Assembly: GCA_017308375.1 (NCBI GenBank)
Contig: JAFKEW010000053.1
Coordinates: 40,291 to 104,290, forward strand
Length of the DNA: 64,000 nt
Reading direction: 5' to 3'
From: Alphaproteobacteria bacterium
GTDB taxonomy: Bacteria; Pseudomonadota; Alphaproteobacteria; Micropepsales; Micropepsaceae
Made by a program: the position numbers and the translations under genes. The notes below the pieces were generated by a model that saw nothing but the letters and a program-made list of their open reading frames with translations, made no database searches and was not told the origin of the DNA. This document shows, piece by piece, positions 42,009-50,707 of the stretch; the stretch's first letter is position 1, and every line of letters starts with the position of its first letter.

Positions 42009-43727
42009 ATGCAGACCAACGCGCCCGGTCAGGGCAATCAACGCGGCGTGGCCGACGCGATCATCGAATTTCTGGAAGCTGCGGGAATCGATGCCTGTTT
42101 CGGCGTGCCGGGCGGCCAGAACATTCCGCTTTACGCCGCGGCGCGCAAACGCGGGTATCGCCACATCCTGATGCACGACGAACGCAATGCGGCCATCGCC
42201 GCCGATGCCTATGCACGGATCAGCGGCAAGGCCGGTGTGTGCGATGCCACGGTTGGTCCCGGCGCCACCAATCTCGTTTCCGGTCTGGCGGAAGCCTTTT
42301 CATCGTCCATTCCCGTGCTGGCACTGGTGGCCGACATCAAGACCACGCGCGAACATCTGCGCCACCGCGGCGTGGCCTCCCAGGCGTTCGAGCAGCAGGC
42401 GGTTTTTGCGTCGGTCGCGAAATGGGTTGGCCGCATTCACACGCCCGCCATCACGCATGAGATTCTGGAGCATGCGCTGCGCGTTGCCTGCACCGGGCGC
42501 CCCGGTCCGGTGGTGGTGGAGGTTCCGGAGGATGTGTTCTCCGCCGCACTGCCGGAGGCGGCTGCGCGTGCAGTGACAGTTTCATCGGCAGCATGGCCGC
42601 GCTATCGCAGCGCGCCTTTGGCGGACGATGTGGCGAAGGCGGCAGCGCTCCTGAAACAGGCGAAGCGGCCCGTCATTCTTGCGGGCGGCGGTTCATTTGC
42701 GGTGCAGGCGGGCGCGGAAATCCTCAGCCTCGCGGAAAAGCTCGGCGCGCCCATCGTCACCAGTATCAATGGCAAGGGTGTGGTGGATGAACGCCATCCG
42801 CTGGCCGCTGGTGTGATCGGTGTGTTCGGTGATGTGCGGGCCAGCACGATCCTTAAAAGCGCGGATGTCGTGCTGGTGCTGGGCTCCAAATTCGCCCAGT
42901 TCAATTCCTTCATGTGGCGCCTGCCGGACGCACAGCAGACCATCATCCATGTCGATCTCGACGGGGCGGAATTGGGGCGCGCCATTCCATCGGTCCTGCC
43001 AATCGTGGCCGACGCGCGCGAAACTGCCATTCATATCGCCGCCGCCATCGGGGATGGGAAACGCCCGGTGTGGGCGTTCAAGCAGGCGACACCGCCGCAA
43101 CCCGGTACGGCGCCGGACGATCCCGCCATTGCGCCCGAAGCGGTGATGGAAGCGATCAATGCGCAAAGTGACGAGCGTACCATTCTGGTCTCGGACGCGA
43201 GCCTTTCGTCGGGCTGGACCGCCTCGCGCTACACGGTGAAGGGCGCCGGCCGCAAATACATTTCGCCGCGCGGGCTTGCCGGTATCGGCTGGGCCGGTGG
43301 TGCCGCGATTGGTGCCGCGGCTGCGGCGCCGAAAGGGGCGCGCATTGTGGCGGTGGCCGGTGACGGGGCTGCGGGCTACTGGCTCGGCGAAATGGAAACC
43401 GCGGCGCGGTTCAATCTGCCCATCACCTATGTCGTGCTGAACAACAGCGGTTACGGCTGGGTGGTGCAGGGCGAGCGCATGCTAGGCATTACGCCGCAAT
43501 CGACATTCGGCGCGGTGGATTTCTCCTCCGTCGCGCGCGGTCTCGGTGTGCCGGCGGTGGTGGTCGAGAAAGGTGCGGATCTCGGCGCGGAAGTTGCCAG
43601 ATCGTTTGGCGCCAACGGGCCCCATCTGCTTGACATTCGCAGCTCGGATCAGTCCTCGCCAAGCGTGGATTACGCGCTGCTCGATCCGGATGCGGCATCG
43701 GCCTATGGCGCCTACGGAATGGGATGA
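42009..43727 (+). CDS. Thiamine-diphosphate-dependent enzyme (acetolactate-synthase-like)
   Basis: A 572-residue ThDP enzyme of the acetolactate synthase/benzaldehyde lyase/2-hydroxyacyl-CoA lyase superfamily, which makes or breaks C-C bonds next to carbonyls. The catalytic glutamate is in LMHDERNAAIAADAYARISG. The central domain has PVILAGGGSF, and the ThDP motif is VAVAGDGAAGYWLGEMETAARFNLPITYVVLNNSGYG. All three domains are complete. No regulatory subunit of acetolactate synthase is adjacent, so biosynthesis of branched amino acids is unlikely; a catabolic lyase or decarboxylase fits the context, next to a CoA-transferase. The luciferase-like monooxygenase follows 54 bases later. Confidence 0.85.
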   Translation: MQTNAPGQGNQRGVADAIIEFLEAAGIDACFGVPGGQNIPLYAAARKRGYRHILMHDERNAAIAADAYARISGKAGVCDATVGPGATNLVSGLAEAFSSSIPVLALVADIKTTREHLRHRGVASQAFEQQAVFASVAKWVGRIHTPAITHEILEHALRVACTGRPGPVVVEVPEDVFSAALPEAAARAVTVSSAAWPRYRSAPLADDVAKAAALLKQAKRPVILAGGGSFAVQAGAEILSLAEKLGAPIVTSINGKGVVDERHPLAAGVIGVFGDVRASTILKSADVVLVLGSKFAQFNSFMWRLPDAQQTIIHVDLDGAELGRAIPSVLPIVADARETAIHIAAAIGDGKRPVWAFKQATPPQPGTAPDDPAIAPEAVMEAINAQSDERTILVSDASLSSGWTASRYTVKGAGRKYISPRGLAGIGWAGGAAIGAAAAAPKGARIVAVAGDGAAGYWLGEMETAARFNLPITYVVLNNSGYGWVVQGERMLGITPQSTFGAVDFSSVARGLGVPAVVVEKGADLGAEVARSFGANGPHLLDIRSSDQSSPSVDYALLDPDAASAYGAYGMG

Positions 43728-43781
43728 TCGCGGAGCTTCCAAACCGCGACGGGTGAACAGAAACGGGAGTGGATCAGGACA

Positions 43782-44822
43782 ATGCGATTTGGTCTTTTCG
43801 GGGGTGCCTCGCGCGGCGCCGGGCAGGATGGAGACAGCCAGTCCTACCGCGCTTTCATCGACTATGTGGTGGAGGCTGAGCGGCTCGGCTTTGAATCGGT
43901 GTTCCTGGTTGAACATCATTTCACCGGCACCGGCCAGCTCAGTGCTTCGCTGACATTGCTTTCCTATCTGGCCGGGCTGACCAAAACCATGCGTCTTGGC
44001 ACGGCGGTGACCGTGATGCCGTGGCACAATCCGGTACTGCTGGCGGAGCAGGCGGCAACCGTCGATCTGGTCTCGAACGGGCGTCTGGATTTCGGCGTTG
44101 GCCGCGGTTACCGGCCGAACGAGTTTCATGGTTTTCGCGTCGATCCGGGCGAGGCCCAGGCGCGTTACGAAGAAGCGCTTGAGCTGGTGCTCAAATGCTG
44201 GACCACAAAAGAGCGCTTTTCCTTCGATGGCCACTTCTGGCATTTCCGTGATGTGATTGTGGAGCCGCATCCGGCGCAGGCACCCAATCCGCCGATCTGG
44301 ATTGCGGCCGGCAGCGAAGGCTCCATCCGGCAGGCGGCGCGGCGGGGGCAGCATGTGCTGCTGGATCAGTTCGGCACGATCGAACAGACCGCGGCGCGTG
44401 TCGCCTGGTACAAGGATGAACAGAAGAAATGCGGCCGCACCTCACAGGCCGGAGAGATCGCGGTGACACGCGGCCTGCTGCTGGTGGATCAGGAAGAAAA
44501 GCGCGCGACGGAAATTGACCGGCGGCTGGCGGCGATCGCGTTTCTTTCCGCCACATCGCAGATCCCCGGCACAAAGGCGGAGGGGCCGACCAAATTCGGG
44601 TCCTCCACACTCGATACCTCGCGGGGGGCGGCGGAAGCCTCCACCATTGTCGGGCAGCCGGAAGAATGTATCCGCCGCATTCGCGAGTTGGAGGCAGCGG
44701 GTGTGGACTACATTCTGTTCAATGATCCATGGGGCGGTGTTGAGCGCCTGCGCCATTTCGCCCGCGCCGTGATGCCGGAATTCCTGGCACCCGCGAAAAG
44801 CGGCGTGGCAATGGCCGGATGA
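43782..44822 (+). CDS. Luciferase-like (LLM) flavin-dependent monooxygenase
   Basis: A 346-residue luciferase-family monooxygenase. Typical passages are MRFGLFGGASRGAG, SVFLVEHHFTGTGQLSASLTLLSYLAGLTKTMRLGTAVTVMPWHNPVLLAEQAATVDLVSNGRLDFGVGRGY, and NPPIWIAAGSEGSIRQAARRG. AGGA lies before the ATG. It ends seven bases from the convergent end of the broken alcohol dehydrogenase. It probably oxygenates a ketone or ring of the cluster substrate with reduced flavin supplied by an unlinked reductase. A second luciferase-like gene at 14493 is only distantly similar. Confidence 0.87.
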   Translation: MRFGLFGGASRGAGQDGDSQSYRAFIDYVVEAERLGFESVFLVEHHFTGTGQLSASLTLLSYLAGLTKTMRLGTAVTVMPWHNPVLLAEQAATVDLVSNGRLDFGVGRGYRPNEFHGFRVDPGEAQARYEEALELVLKCWTTKERFSFDGHFWHFRDVIVEPHPAQAPNPPIWIAAGSEGSIRQAARRGQHVLLDQFGTIEQTAARVAWYKDEQKKCGRTSQAGEIAVTRGLLLVDQEEKRATEIDRRLAAIAFLSATSQIPGTKAEGPTKFGSSTLDTSRGAAEASTIVGQPEECIRRIRELEAAGVDYILFNDPWGGVERLRHFARAVMPEFLAPAKSGVAMAG

Positions 44823-44829
44823 CGCTGCG

Positions 44830-45848
44830 TTAGTCCGGCAGTACCACAGCACGCAAGACATCGCCGCGCGCCAGCGCGTCCAGCCCGGCATTGATGTCGT
44901 CCAGCTTTATTGTCCGCGTCACCAGGCTTTTAAGGTCGAGCCGGCCGGACTCCGCCATGCGCACGAAGCGGGGAAAATCGCGCCGGATATTGGCCGAGCC
45001 GAACAGCGCGCTGGAAATCCGCTTCTCGGATAGGAAGAAGGGCCAGGCTTCGAGATCGTAATGCCCATCGCGCGGCGGCATGCCGACGATCACGATCTCG
45101 CCCGAACGGCGGGTCAACGCGAACGCCTGTTTCACGGTGGCGGGAATGCCAACCGCATCGATCACCGCATCCACACCGCCCTTTGTCATTTCCTGCACCG
45201 CCTCGGCAACATCGCCGCGTGCAGAATCGAACACCGCACTGGCGCCCAGTTCCCTCGCCTGTTCGCGGCGGGCTTCGCGCGGATCGATGCCGATGATGGT
45301 TGCGGCGCCTGCGATGCGCGCGCCCTGAATGGCGGCAAGACCCACCGTGCCGCAACCGATCACGGCGATGGCGCCACCCAGCGGTAGAGCAACGCGGTTG
45401 AGCACGGCGCTGAGCCCGGTGGTGACGCCGCAGCCGATCAGCGCCAGCCATGAATCGGGCAGAGGCCGAAAAGACCGGTGGCGATGTCGCCATTGGTACG
45501 GCGCGCGCGCGGCACGCTGCGCACGCTGCCGGACAGAACGCACACATGCGGCCGCCCGCCGGTGCAGTTTTCGCAATGGCCGCAACTTGGCGCGGTGGAG
45601 GAGATTACACGGTCGTCCACCTGAATGCCTTGCACTGCTGCGCCCACCGCCTCCACCACGCCACATGCTTCATGCCCCATCACGATGGGGGTGCCGTAAG
45701 TCTGTTCGCCACTGCGGATCGCGACATCGGTGTGGCAGAGCGAGGTGGCGGTGATGCGCACGCGCACATCGTTCGCGCGCAGCGGCAACAGTTCCACCGC
45801 TTCGAGGGAGAGTGGGGCGCCAGGCTCCAGAAACAGGGCGGCTTTCAT
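44830..45848 (-). pseudogene. Zinc-dependent alcohol dehydrogenase, frameshifted with internal deletion
   Basis: The N-terminal frame (45848 down to a stop at 45438) encodes a medium-chain zinc dehydrogenase: catalytic CHTDVAIRSGE and GHEACGVVEAVG, and the structural zinc lobe CGHCENCTGGRPHVC. It then runs into IATGLFGLCPIHGWR and stops. The remainder of the enzyme continues in another frame, from about 45466 to 44830: LPDSWLALIGCGVTTGL, the nucleotide-binding VIGCGTVGLAAIQGARIAGA, and a normal C-terminus. Besides the frame change, roughly 20-30 residues usual between the zinc lobe and ALIGCG are missing, so a deletion between about 45446 and 45475 is likelier than a single-base read error. 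It is the last gene of the P450 operon, one base after the P450 stop. Confidence 0.8.
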
Positions 45849-45849
45849 G

Positions 45850-47130
45850 TCAGGGGGTCCAGATTGCGGGAACGCCAGTCGGCATACGGTACCACAGCCC
45901 GGTCAATGTCGGCTGCGGCTGATCCGGATCGAAGCGCAGATCCGGCAGCCGGTCGAGCAGCGCGTTCAATGCCGTCACCAACTCCATCCGCGCCACCTGA
46001 CTGCCGACGCAGAAATGCGGGCCGGTGGAGAAGGAGAGTGTCGGCTTCTGCGGCCGGAACGGATCGAACACGTCCGGGTTTTCGAATTGTGCCGGGTCGC
46101 GATTGGCGGCGGCAATGCAGCATTCGACGATGGAATCCTTCGGGACCGCAACGCCTGCGATTTCCGTATCGCGGGTGGCAAGCCGCGGCGGGGCCACCAG
46201 CACTGGCCCGTTCCAGCGCAGCACTTCTTCAATCACAACTGGGACAAGCGTGCGGTCTTCACGCACCTGCGCCAGCAGTGCCGGGCGTTCCAGAAGGGTG
46301 ACAAGCGTGATGCCGAGCGAGCGATAGGTGGTGCCCGCACCCGCCGGCAACAGGTTGGAGATCAGGCCAAGAATCTGTTCGTCCGACAATTTCTGCAAGC
46401 CTTCGCCTTCATCGATTTCGCTCTGCACCAGAAGCGTGATCAGATCGTTCTCGCGCGGTGCGCGGCGACGCTCGTTGACGATGTCGAGCATGTAACGATG
46501 CACCGCTTCGCGGGCGGCGCGCGCCTCATCCGGCGGGGCGGCGGCAACCTGAAGCTTCGCGGCCCATTCGTGGAATTGCTCAAGGTCCTCGCGCTTGACC
46601 CCCAGCGCCATGCCGATGACGTAAACCGGAAACTGTGCGCAGTAATCGAAATAAATATCGCCCCGGCCTTTGGCGATGAAATCGTCGATCAGTTCATCCA
46701 GCCGCGGGCGAACAAACTGGCTCCACATGCTGAGCGATTTGCGTGCAAAGGCCGGTTGCACCAGAAGCCGGTACTGGCGGTGTTCGGGATCGTCCGACCC
46801 CATCAGTGAAACGGGGCCGAAGACATACTCCGTCATGCGGCGGATGCCGGCATTGGAGAATGTTTCGGCGTCGCGCAGCACCTGTTCGGCTTCCGCGAAG
46901 GAGATGATGGTGAAGCGATGCGCATCCGGCCACACGTCGCGGGTGGGATCGGGCACGCCGAAGATTTCAAAGGTGGAGCCGTGGTGGATCGGGCCGTTCT
47001 GGCGCAGTTCCGCAAATTTCGGATAGGGATCGTCCACCGCACCGGCGCCGGTGCGGCTGGTCGTTTCGCGCTCCCAATCCGAACGGCCGACACCCTGGGC
47101 CTTCGTAATGGTGGCAGTACTATCCTTCAT
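45850..47130 (-). CDS. Cytochrome P450
   Basis: A 426-residue soluble bacterial P450 that would hydroxylate the cluster substrate. The I-helix oxygen-binding motif is LLPAGAGTTYRS, the K-helix ExxR is in VVIEEVLRWNGP, and the haem loop FSTGPHFCVGSQVARMEL has the ligand Cys374. MGSDDPEHRQYRLLVQPAFA is the C-helix region. The start at MKDSTATITKAQG overlaps the ferredoxin end by 11 bases; the frame upstream is only a shadow of the ferredoxin. Its electron donor is evidently the adjacent 3Fe-4S ferredoxin; no ferredoxin reductase is in the window. Expression is expected from the promoter near 50571. Confidence 0.93.
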   Translation of the reverse strand: MKDSTATITKAQGVGRSDWERETTSRTGAGAVDDPYPKFAELRQNGPIHHGSTFEIFGVPDPTRDVWPDAHRFTIISFAEAEQVLRDAETFSNAGIRRMTEYVFGPVSLMGSDDPEHRQYRLLVQPAFARKSLSMWSQFVRPRLDELIDDFIAKGRGDIYFDYCAQFPVYVIGMALGVKREDLEQFHEWAAKLQVAAAPPDEARAAREAVHRYMLDIVNERRRAPRENDLITLLVQSEIDEGEGLQKLSDEQILGLISNLLPAGAGTTYRSLGITLVTLLERPALLAQVREDRTLVPVVIEEVLRWNGPVLVAPPRLATRDTEIAGVAVPKDSIVECCIAAANRDPAQFENPDVFDPFRPQKPTLSFSTGPHFCVGSQVARMELVTALNALLDRLPDLRFDPDQPQPTLTGLWYRMPTGVPAIWTP

Positions 47131-47347
47131 TGCTGCTGTCTTTCGAGGGGTTGATAGGATCAAGATGGATGACCTGCATCGGGCAGGCGCCTGCGGCGGC
47201 GCGGATCTGCGCCTCGCTGTCATGCGGTTCCGGCAACAGCACCACCTGGCCATCTTCGTTGCCGAAGGTTGCCGGTGCAAAATGCGAACAGTTTTCCGCG
47301 CCGATACAGCGCGCCCGGTCGAGCCGGATACGAAAATTGTGAGCCAT
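47120..47347 (-). CDS. P450-type [3Fe-4S] ferredoxin
   Basis: A 75-residue ferredoxin that donates electrons to the adjacent P450. Three cysteines are present: Cys14 and Cys20 in RCIGAENCSHFAP, and Cys55 in GACPMQVI. The position of the fourth cluster ligand is alanine, the pattern of [3Fe-4S] ferredoxins associated with P450s. The ATG overlaps the stop of the upstream SDR (TGATG); an in-frame TTG one codon earlier is less likely. Confidence 0.93.
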   Translation of the reverse strand: MAHNFRIRLDRARCIGAENCSHFAPATFGNEDGQVVLLPEPHDSEAQIRAAAGACPMQVIHLDPINPSKDSSNEG

Positions 47348-48117
47348 CAAAATACCTGTGTGCCGCCGCCATCGACCACGATGACCTGTGCGTTGATGTA
47401 GGATGCGGCGGGGCTGAGCAGAAAAACGATCACGCGCGCGATTTCATCCGGTGTTGCCAGCCGGCCGAGCGGCACGCGCTCGATGATGGATTTGCCATAA
47501 GCGCCCTTGGTGATGTCCTGTAACCGTGGCGTCACCGTGATGCCGGGCGCCACCGCATTGGCGCGGATACGGCCCGCGCTGGAAACGGCGAACCATCGCG
47601 TCATGCCGGTAATTGCCGCCTTGCCGATGGGATACCAGCCATTCTCGGCGGCACCGCCGCGGCCGGAGATCAGTGCGGGTGGCGGCCCGCCCGATGCAAC
47701 ACCGGCCACCGACGCCACGCTGACCACACTGGCACCGGCCGGTGGATTGGTTTTGAGCCATGCCGCGGTAAAAAACTGCATCGCACCGGCGGTTTTGGCG
47801 AGCCCTTCTTCGATGGTGAAATTCATGCTGCTGGGTGGACCGGCGTTGTTGATCAGGAAGGCGATGTCGCCGAACTGCTTTGCCAGTTCCGGCAATAAGG
47901 ATTCGACCTGCGCCCGGTCGGACGTGTCGCAAGGAAAGGTGTGAAGGGCGGCGTGCTTCGGCAGCTTCTCCAGACCATCCTTGTCGATGTCGAGGGCCAG
48001 CACGGTCAGGCCAAGCGTGGTCAGAAGTTCTGCTGCCGCCTGGCCGATGCCGCTCGCGGCCCCGGTCACGATAACCGTGGCAGGATCGGGGAAGCCGAGG
48101 AAGTCGTTTCCGCTCAT
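47347..48117 (-). CDS. Short-chain dehydrogenase/reductase
   Basis: A 256-residue classical SDR: cofactor motif TGAASGIGQAA at 19-29 with an acidic residue after strand 2 (VLALDIDKDG, suggesting NAD), LINNAG, catalytic tyrosine and lysine in GWYPIGKAAITGM, and the C-terminal IVVDGGG. The third residue group between serine and tyrosine (SGRGGAAENGW) is longer than usual. It overlaps its neighbours by one to four bases within the P450 operon. It probably oxidises the alcohol made by the P450 or reduces a ketone. Confidence 0.88.
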   Translation of the reverse strand: MSGNDFLGFPDPATVIVTGAASGIGQAAAELLTTLGLTVLALDIDKDGLEKLPKHAALHTFPCDTSDRAQVESLLPELAKQFGDIAFLINNAGPPSSMNFTIEEGLAKTAGAMQFFTAAWLKTNPPAGASVVSVASVAGVASGGPPPALISGRGGAAENGWYPIGKAAITGMTRWFAVSSAGRIRANAVAPGITVTPRLQDITKGAYGKSIIERVPLGRLATPDEIARVIVFLLSPAASYINAQVIVVDGGGTQVF

Positions 48118-48887
48118 GGTTTTCTCGCAAAGTCCACAATGTGCTGCACGAAGGATTGAGGCTGATCGGCCACAATGAAATGGCCGGCATATTCCACGTC
48201 CACGCGCGCGGCGTGGGGGATGGCGGCCTGCAGCGCATCCGCCGCTTCGATCGCCGGGCCCTTGGTGCCGAACATCAGCAGGGCGGGTACCTCAACACGG
48301 GCGAGCGCGGCCGCGAAATCATGATCGCGGATCGCTGCCATCGCATGCAGCAGCGACCACGTTCCGGCCTTGTTGCGGTCGATATTCCAGCGGGCGAATT
48401 CGCCCTCGCTGACGGGCCCGATACGGCGGGCCTGAACCTGCTCGCGGCTTTGCGTCGGGATGGCGAAAAGCTGTTCCACCATCGGCCATGCCGCCAGCCA
48501 CCAGTCGCGGCTGCGAAACTGGGCTTCGATCAGAACCGCGCGCGCGACAAGCGCGCTATCGGCCGCCAGATTGGCCGCGATGAAGGCACCAATGGAATTG
48601 CCCGCGATGATGGCTTTCTGAATGCCTAGTGTGCGGAGGAAATCGCCGATCTGTTTCGCATGCGCTTCGATGGAGAGCTGTGTGTCCTGGCGCACACTGT
48701 CGCCTTGCCCCGGCATGTCGATGGCGATGACGTCGAAGCTCTCGGCAAAGGCGGGCAACACATGCGCAAATTCATGCCAGGATTGGCCGTTGCCGTGCAG
48801 CAGGACAAGGGGCTGGCCTTTGCCTGTGCGCACAGCATGGATCGGTGCGGCCGCATGTCCACCGATGATGTGTTCCGGTGTGCTCAT
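48114..48887 (-). CDS. Alpha/beta hydrolase (P450 operon)
   Basis: A 257-residue alpha/beta-hydrolase. The oxyanion loop is LLHGNGQSW, the nucleophile elbow GNSIGA has Ser98, the acid is likely in LMFGTKGPAIEAAD, and the catalytic His is in EYAGHFIVADQPQ. It overlaps both neighbours by four bases in the P450 operon. Beside a ketosteroid-dehydrogenase-like flavoprotein it may act as a C-C-bond or lactone hydrolase after ring opening, by analogy only. Confidence 0.85.
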   Translation of the reverse strand: MSTPEHIIGGHAAAPIHAVRTGKGQPLVLLHGNGQSWHEFAHVLPAFAESFDVIAIDMPGQGDSVRQDTQLSIEAHAKQIGDFLRTLGIQKAIIAGNSIGAFIAANLAADSALVARAVLIEAQFRSRDWWLAAWPMVEQLFAIPTQSREQVQARRIGPVSEGEFARWNIDRNKAGTWSLLHAMAAIRDHDFAAALARVEVPALLMFGTKGPAIEAADALQAAIPHAARVDVEYAGHFIVADQPQSFVQHIVDFARKP

Positions 48888-50551
48888 GTATTGACCCGGT
48901 TCTTTGCCGCCATGTGGTTCACGGCGATCAGCGAAAAGATCATCGATGCGGCGATGGACGCGCCGGCACCGGGGTACATCGGCCCGAACACGGACGCTGA
49001 CGTGTTGCCGGCGGCGTAAAGGCCCGCAATCGGCTGCCCATCCTTGTTCAGCACGCGGGCGAATTCATCGGTCAAAAGGCCGCCGGCCGTGCCCACATCG
49101 CCGGGATAGATTTTTGCGGCATAGAAGGGCCCACGTTCGACGGCGCCCAGATTGCCGTTCGGCTTCACCCGTTCATCGCTGTAAAAGCGGCTATAGGCGG
49201 TTTCCCCGCGCGCGAAATCCGCGTCGCGCCCGTTCGCCACCATCGTATTGAAATGGGCAACGGTCTCTTTCAGCGTGCCGGGGTGAACGCCGATGGCGTC
49301 GGCGAGGCCTTCCAGTGTATCGGCCTTTTTCAGATAGCCGGTTTCAAACCATTCCCCCGGTGTGAAGCGCGGCGGCGCCAGGCCGAAGGCGTAGCGGTTG
49401 CGGTGGCGGCTTTCGAGGATGATCCAGCTATGATCGGTGTTGAGTTCGCGATGGCGGCGGATCATCGCCTGACCGGCTTCCATGTAGGGCCCGGCTTCGT
49501 TCAGATAGCGTTTGCCGGTGGTGTCCACGATCAGGCTGTGCGGGAAACAGCGGTCCCACACATGCAGCATTGGGCCTGCCGGTGTTTTGGTGCCGGGCAC
49601 CCACCAGGATTCTTCCAGCAGCGCGGTGGCCGCGCCATGAGTTTGTCCCAGAAGGATGACTTCGCCGGTATCATCGGGTGAAGACATGGTGACATCGGTG
49701 CCCACCGGCGCCTGATAAAGCTGGCGCATCCCGTCATTGCGGGCGAAACCGCCGGCGGCGAGCAGAACGCCCTTGCGCGCATGAATGCGAACGGGCTTGC
49801 CGTCACGCTGTACGATCGCGCCTTTCACGGCGCCGTTTTCCACAATCAGGTCGAGCAGCGGTGTTTCCCGCCAGATCGGGATTTTTTTGCGTACCGCGGC
49901 ACGCAGAATGCGACCCATTAGCGACTGCCCGCGCGTCAGCAGTTTGACGCGGCGCGCCCTGGCCCACAAATCGCGGCAGAGAACGCGGGCTGAAACCCAT
50001 GCGGTGCGGAGCGAACGCGCGCCCAGCGCCAGCACCGCCACCTCCACCGAATTGGCGGCCAGAAACAGTTTGGTCGGGCGCAGCCAGCTTTCCGCCGCGC
50101 CCAGTTCATGCGCGTTGAAAGGGGCGGCGTGCAATGTCCGCCCACGGACGAAGCCGCCAGGCGCTTCCGCGTAATAGTCGGTCCAGCCGGAATGTTGCAG
50201 TGCCACGTCATGGCGTTGCAGCAAATCCACCAAAGGACCGCTTGCCCGCACATAGGCCTCAAGCCGGGCAGGCGTGGCGGAGGGGTAGCCCTTCGGCACA
50301 ATGGCCGAAAGGTGGGCGATGCCTTTTTCGATGGTATCGTCCAGCCCGGCCGCGCGGGAGACGCTGTTGGTAAAAAGCCAGAGCGTGCCGCCCGAAAGCG
50401 CCGTCGCGCCGCCGGCAAAGGCGCTCTTCTCAACCACAACAACATCGGCGCCGGCATCACAGGCGGCCAATGCCCCGGCAAGCCCGCCGCCCGCGCCCAC
50501 GATGAGCACGTCGCAAACGCAGTCGTAAGATTCTGTCGCTTCGGTTGTCAT
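48884..50551 (-). CDS. FAD-dependent 3-ketosteroid-Delta1-dehydrogenase/fumarate-reductase-like flavoprotein
   Basis: A 555-residue flavoprotein of the fumarate reductase/3-ketosteroid dehydrogenase family. The FAD-binding GAGGGLAGALAACDAGADVVVVEK opens the protein; SGGTLWLFTNS and LLAAGGFARNDGMRQLY follow; the C-terminal FAD contact GPMYPGAGASIAASMIFS closes it. Members desaturate or reduce next to a ring ketone, mostly in steroids and other cyclic ketones. It is the first gene of the six-gene minus-strand operon, whose promoter region holds AT-rich site G. The exact substrate cannot be assigned. Confidence 0.85.
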   Translation of the reverse strand: MTTEATESYDCVCDVLIVGAGGGLAGALAACDAGADVVVVEKSAFAGGATALSGGTLWLFTNSVSRAAGLDDTIEKGIAHLSAIVPKGYPSATPARLEAYVRASGPLVDLLQRHDVALQHSGWTDYYAEAPGGFVRGRTLHAAPFNAHELGAAESWLRPTKLFLAANSVEVAVLALGARSLRTAWVSARVLCRDLWARARRVKLLTRGQSLMGRILRAAVRKKIPIWRETPLLDLIVENGAVKGAIVQRDGKPVRIHARKGVLLAAGGFARNDGMRQLYQAPVGTDVTMSSPDDTGEVILLGQTHGAATALLEESWWVPGTKTPAGPMLHVWDRCFPHSLIVDTTGKRYLNEAGPYMEAGQAMIRRHRELNTDHSWIILESRHRNRYAFGLAPPRFTPGEWFETGYLKKADTLEGLADAIGVHPGTLKETVAHFNTMVANGRDADFARGETAYSRFYSDERVKPNGNLGAVERGPFYAAKIYPGDVGTAGGLLTDEFARVLNKDGQPIAGLYAAGNTSASVFGPMYPGAGASIAASMIFSLIAVNHMAAKNRVNT

Positions 50552-50570
50552 GCTTTCGGCCCTGGATTTT

Positions 50571-50596
50571 TATTAGTTTATATAATTTATACATTC
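50571..50596. promoter_or_regulatory. AT-rich cluster motif, site G
   Basis: TTAGTTTATATAATTTATA aligns with the cluster core with one extra base between the half-sites. It lies between the divergent P450 operon (20 bases from the flavoprotein start) and the GntR gene, so the presumed regulator would control itself and the operon from one site. Confidence 0.6.
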
Positions 50597-50707
50597 AACC
50601 CAAATATTTGACGCAGGCGCCGTTTTTGGCGTATGTCGCGTCCATCACATGTTGCACCCGCACATTTTTCCGGGCGCGGCTTCACCGGCCCAATCGGAAA
50701 GTTCCGC

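Noticed and set aside
42009..43727. Acetolactate synthase for branched amino-acid synthesis.
   Set aside because: No ilvN/ilvC neighbours or regulatory subunit, and the gene lies among catabolic genes under the AT-rich element.
45450..46301. Plus-strand open frame across the alcohol dehydrogenase junction.
   Set aside because: It is antisense to the P450 and dehydrogenase and shows no recognisable protein; the two minus-strand halves explain the region.
31563..50596. AT-rich elements as ordinary -10 boxes only.
   Set aside because: They are 24-29 bases long, share a specific 17-base core in either orientation and sit at varied distances (16-125 bases) from starts; other promoters in the window lack them. 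A silencer or UP-element role remains possible.
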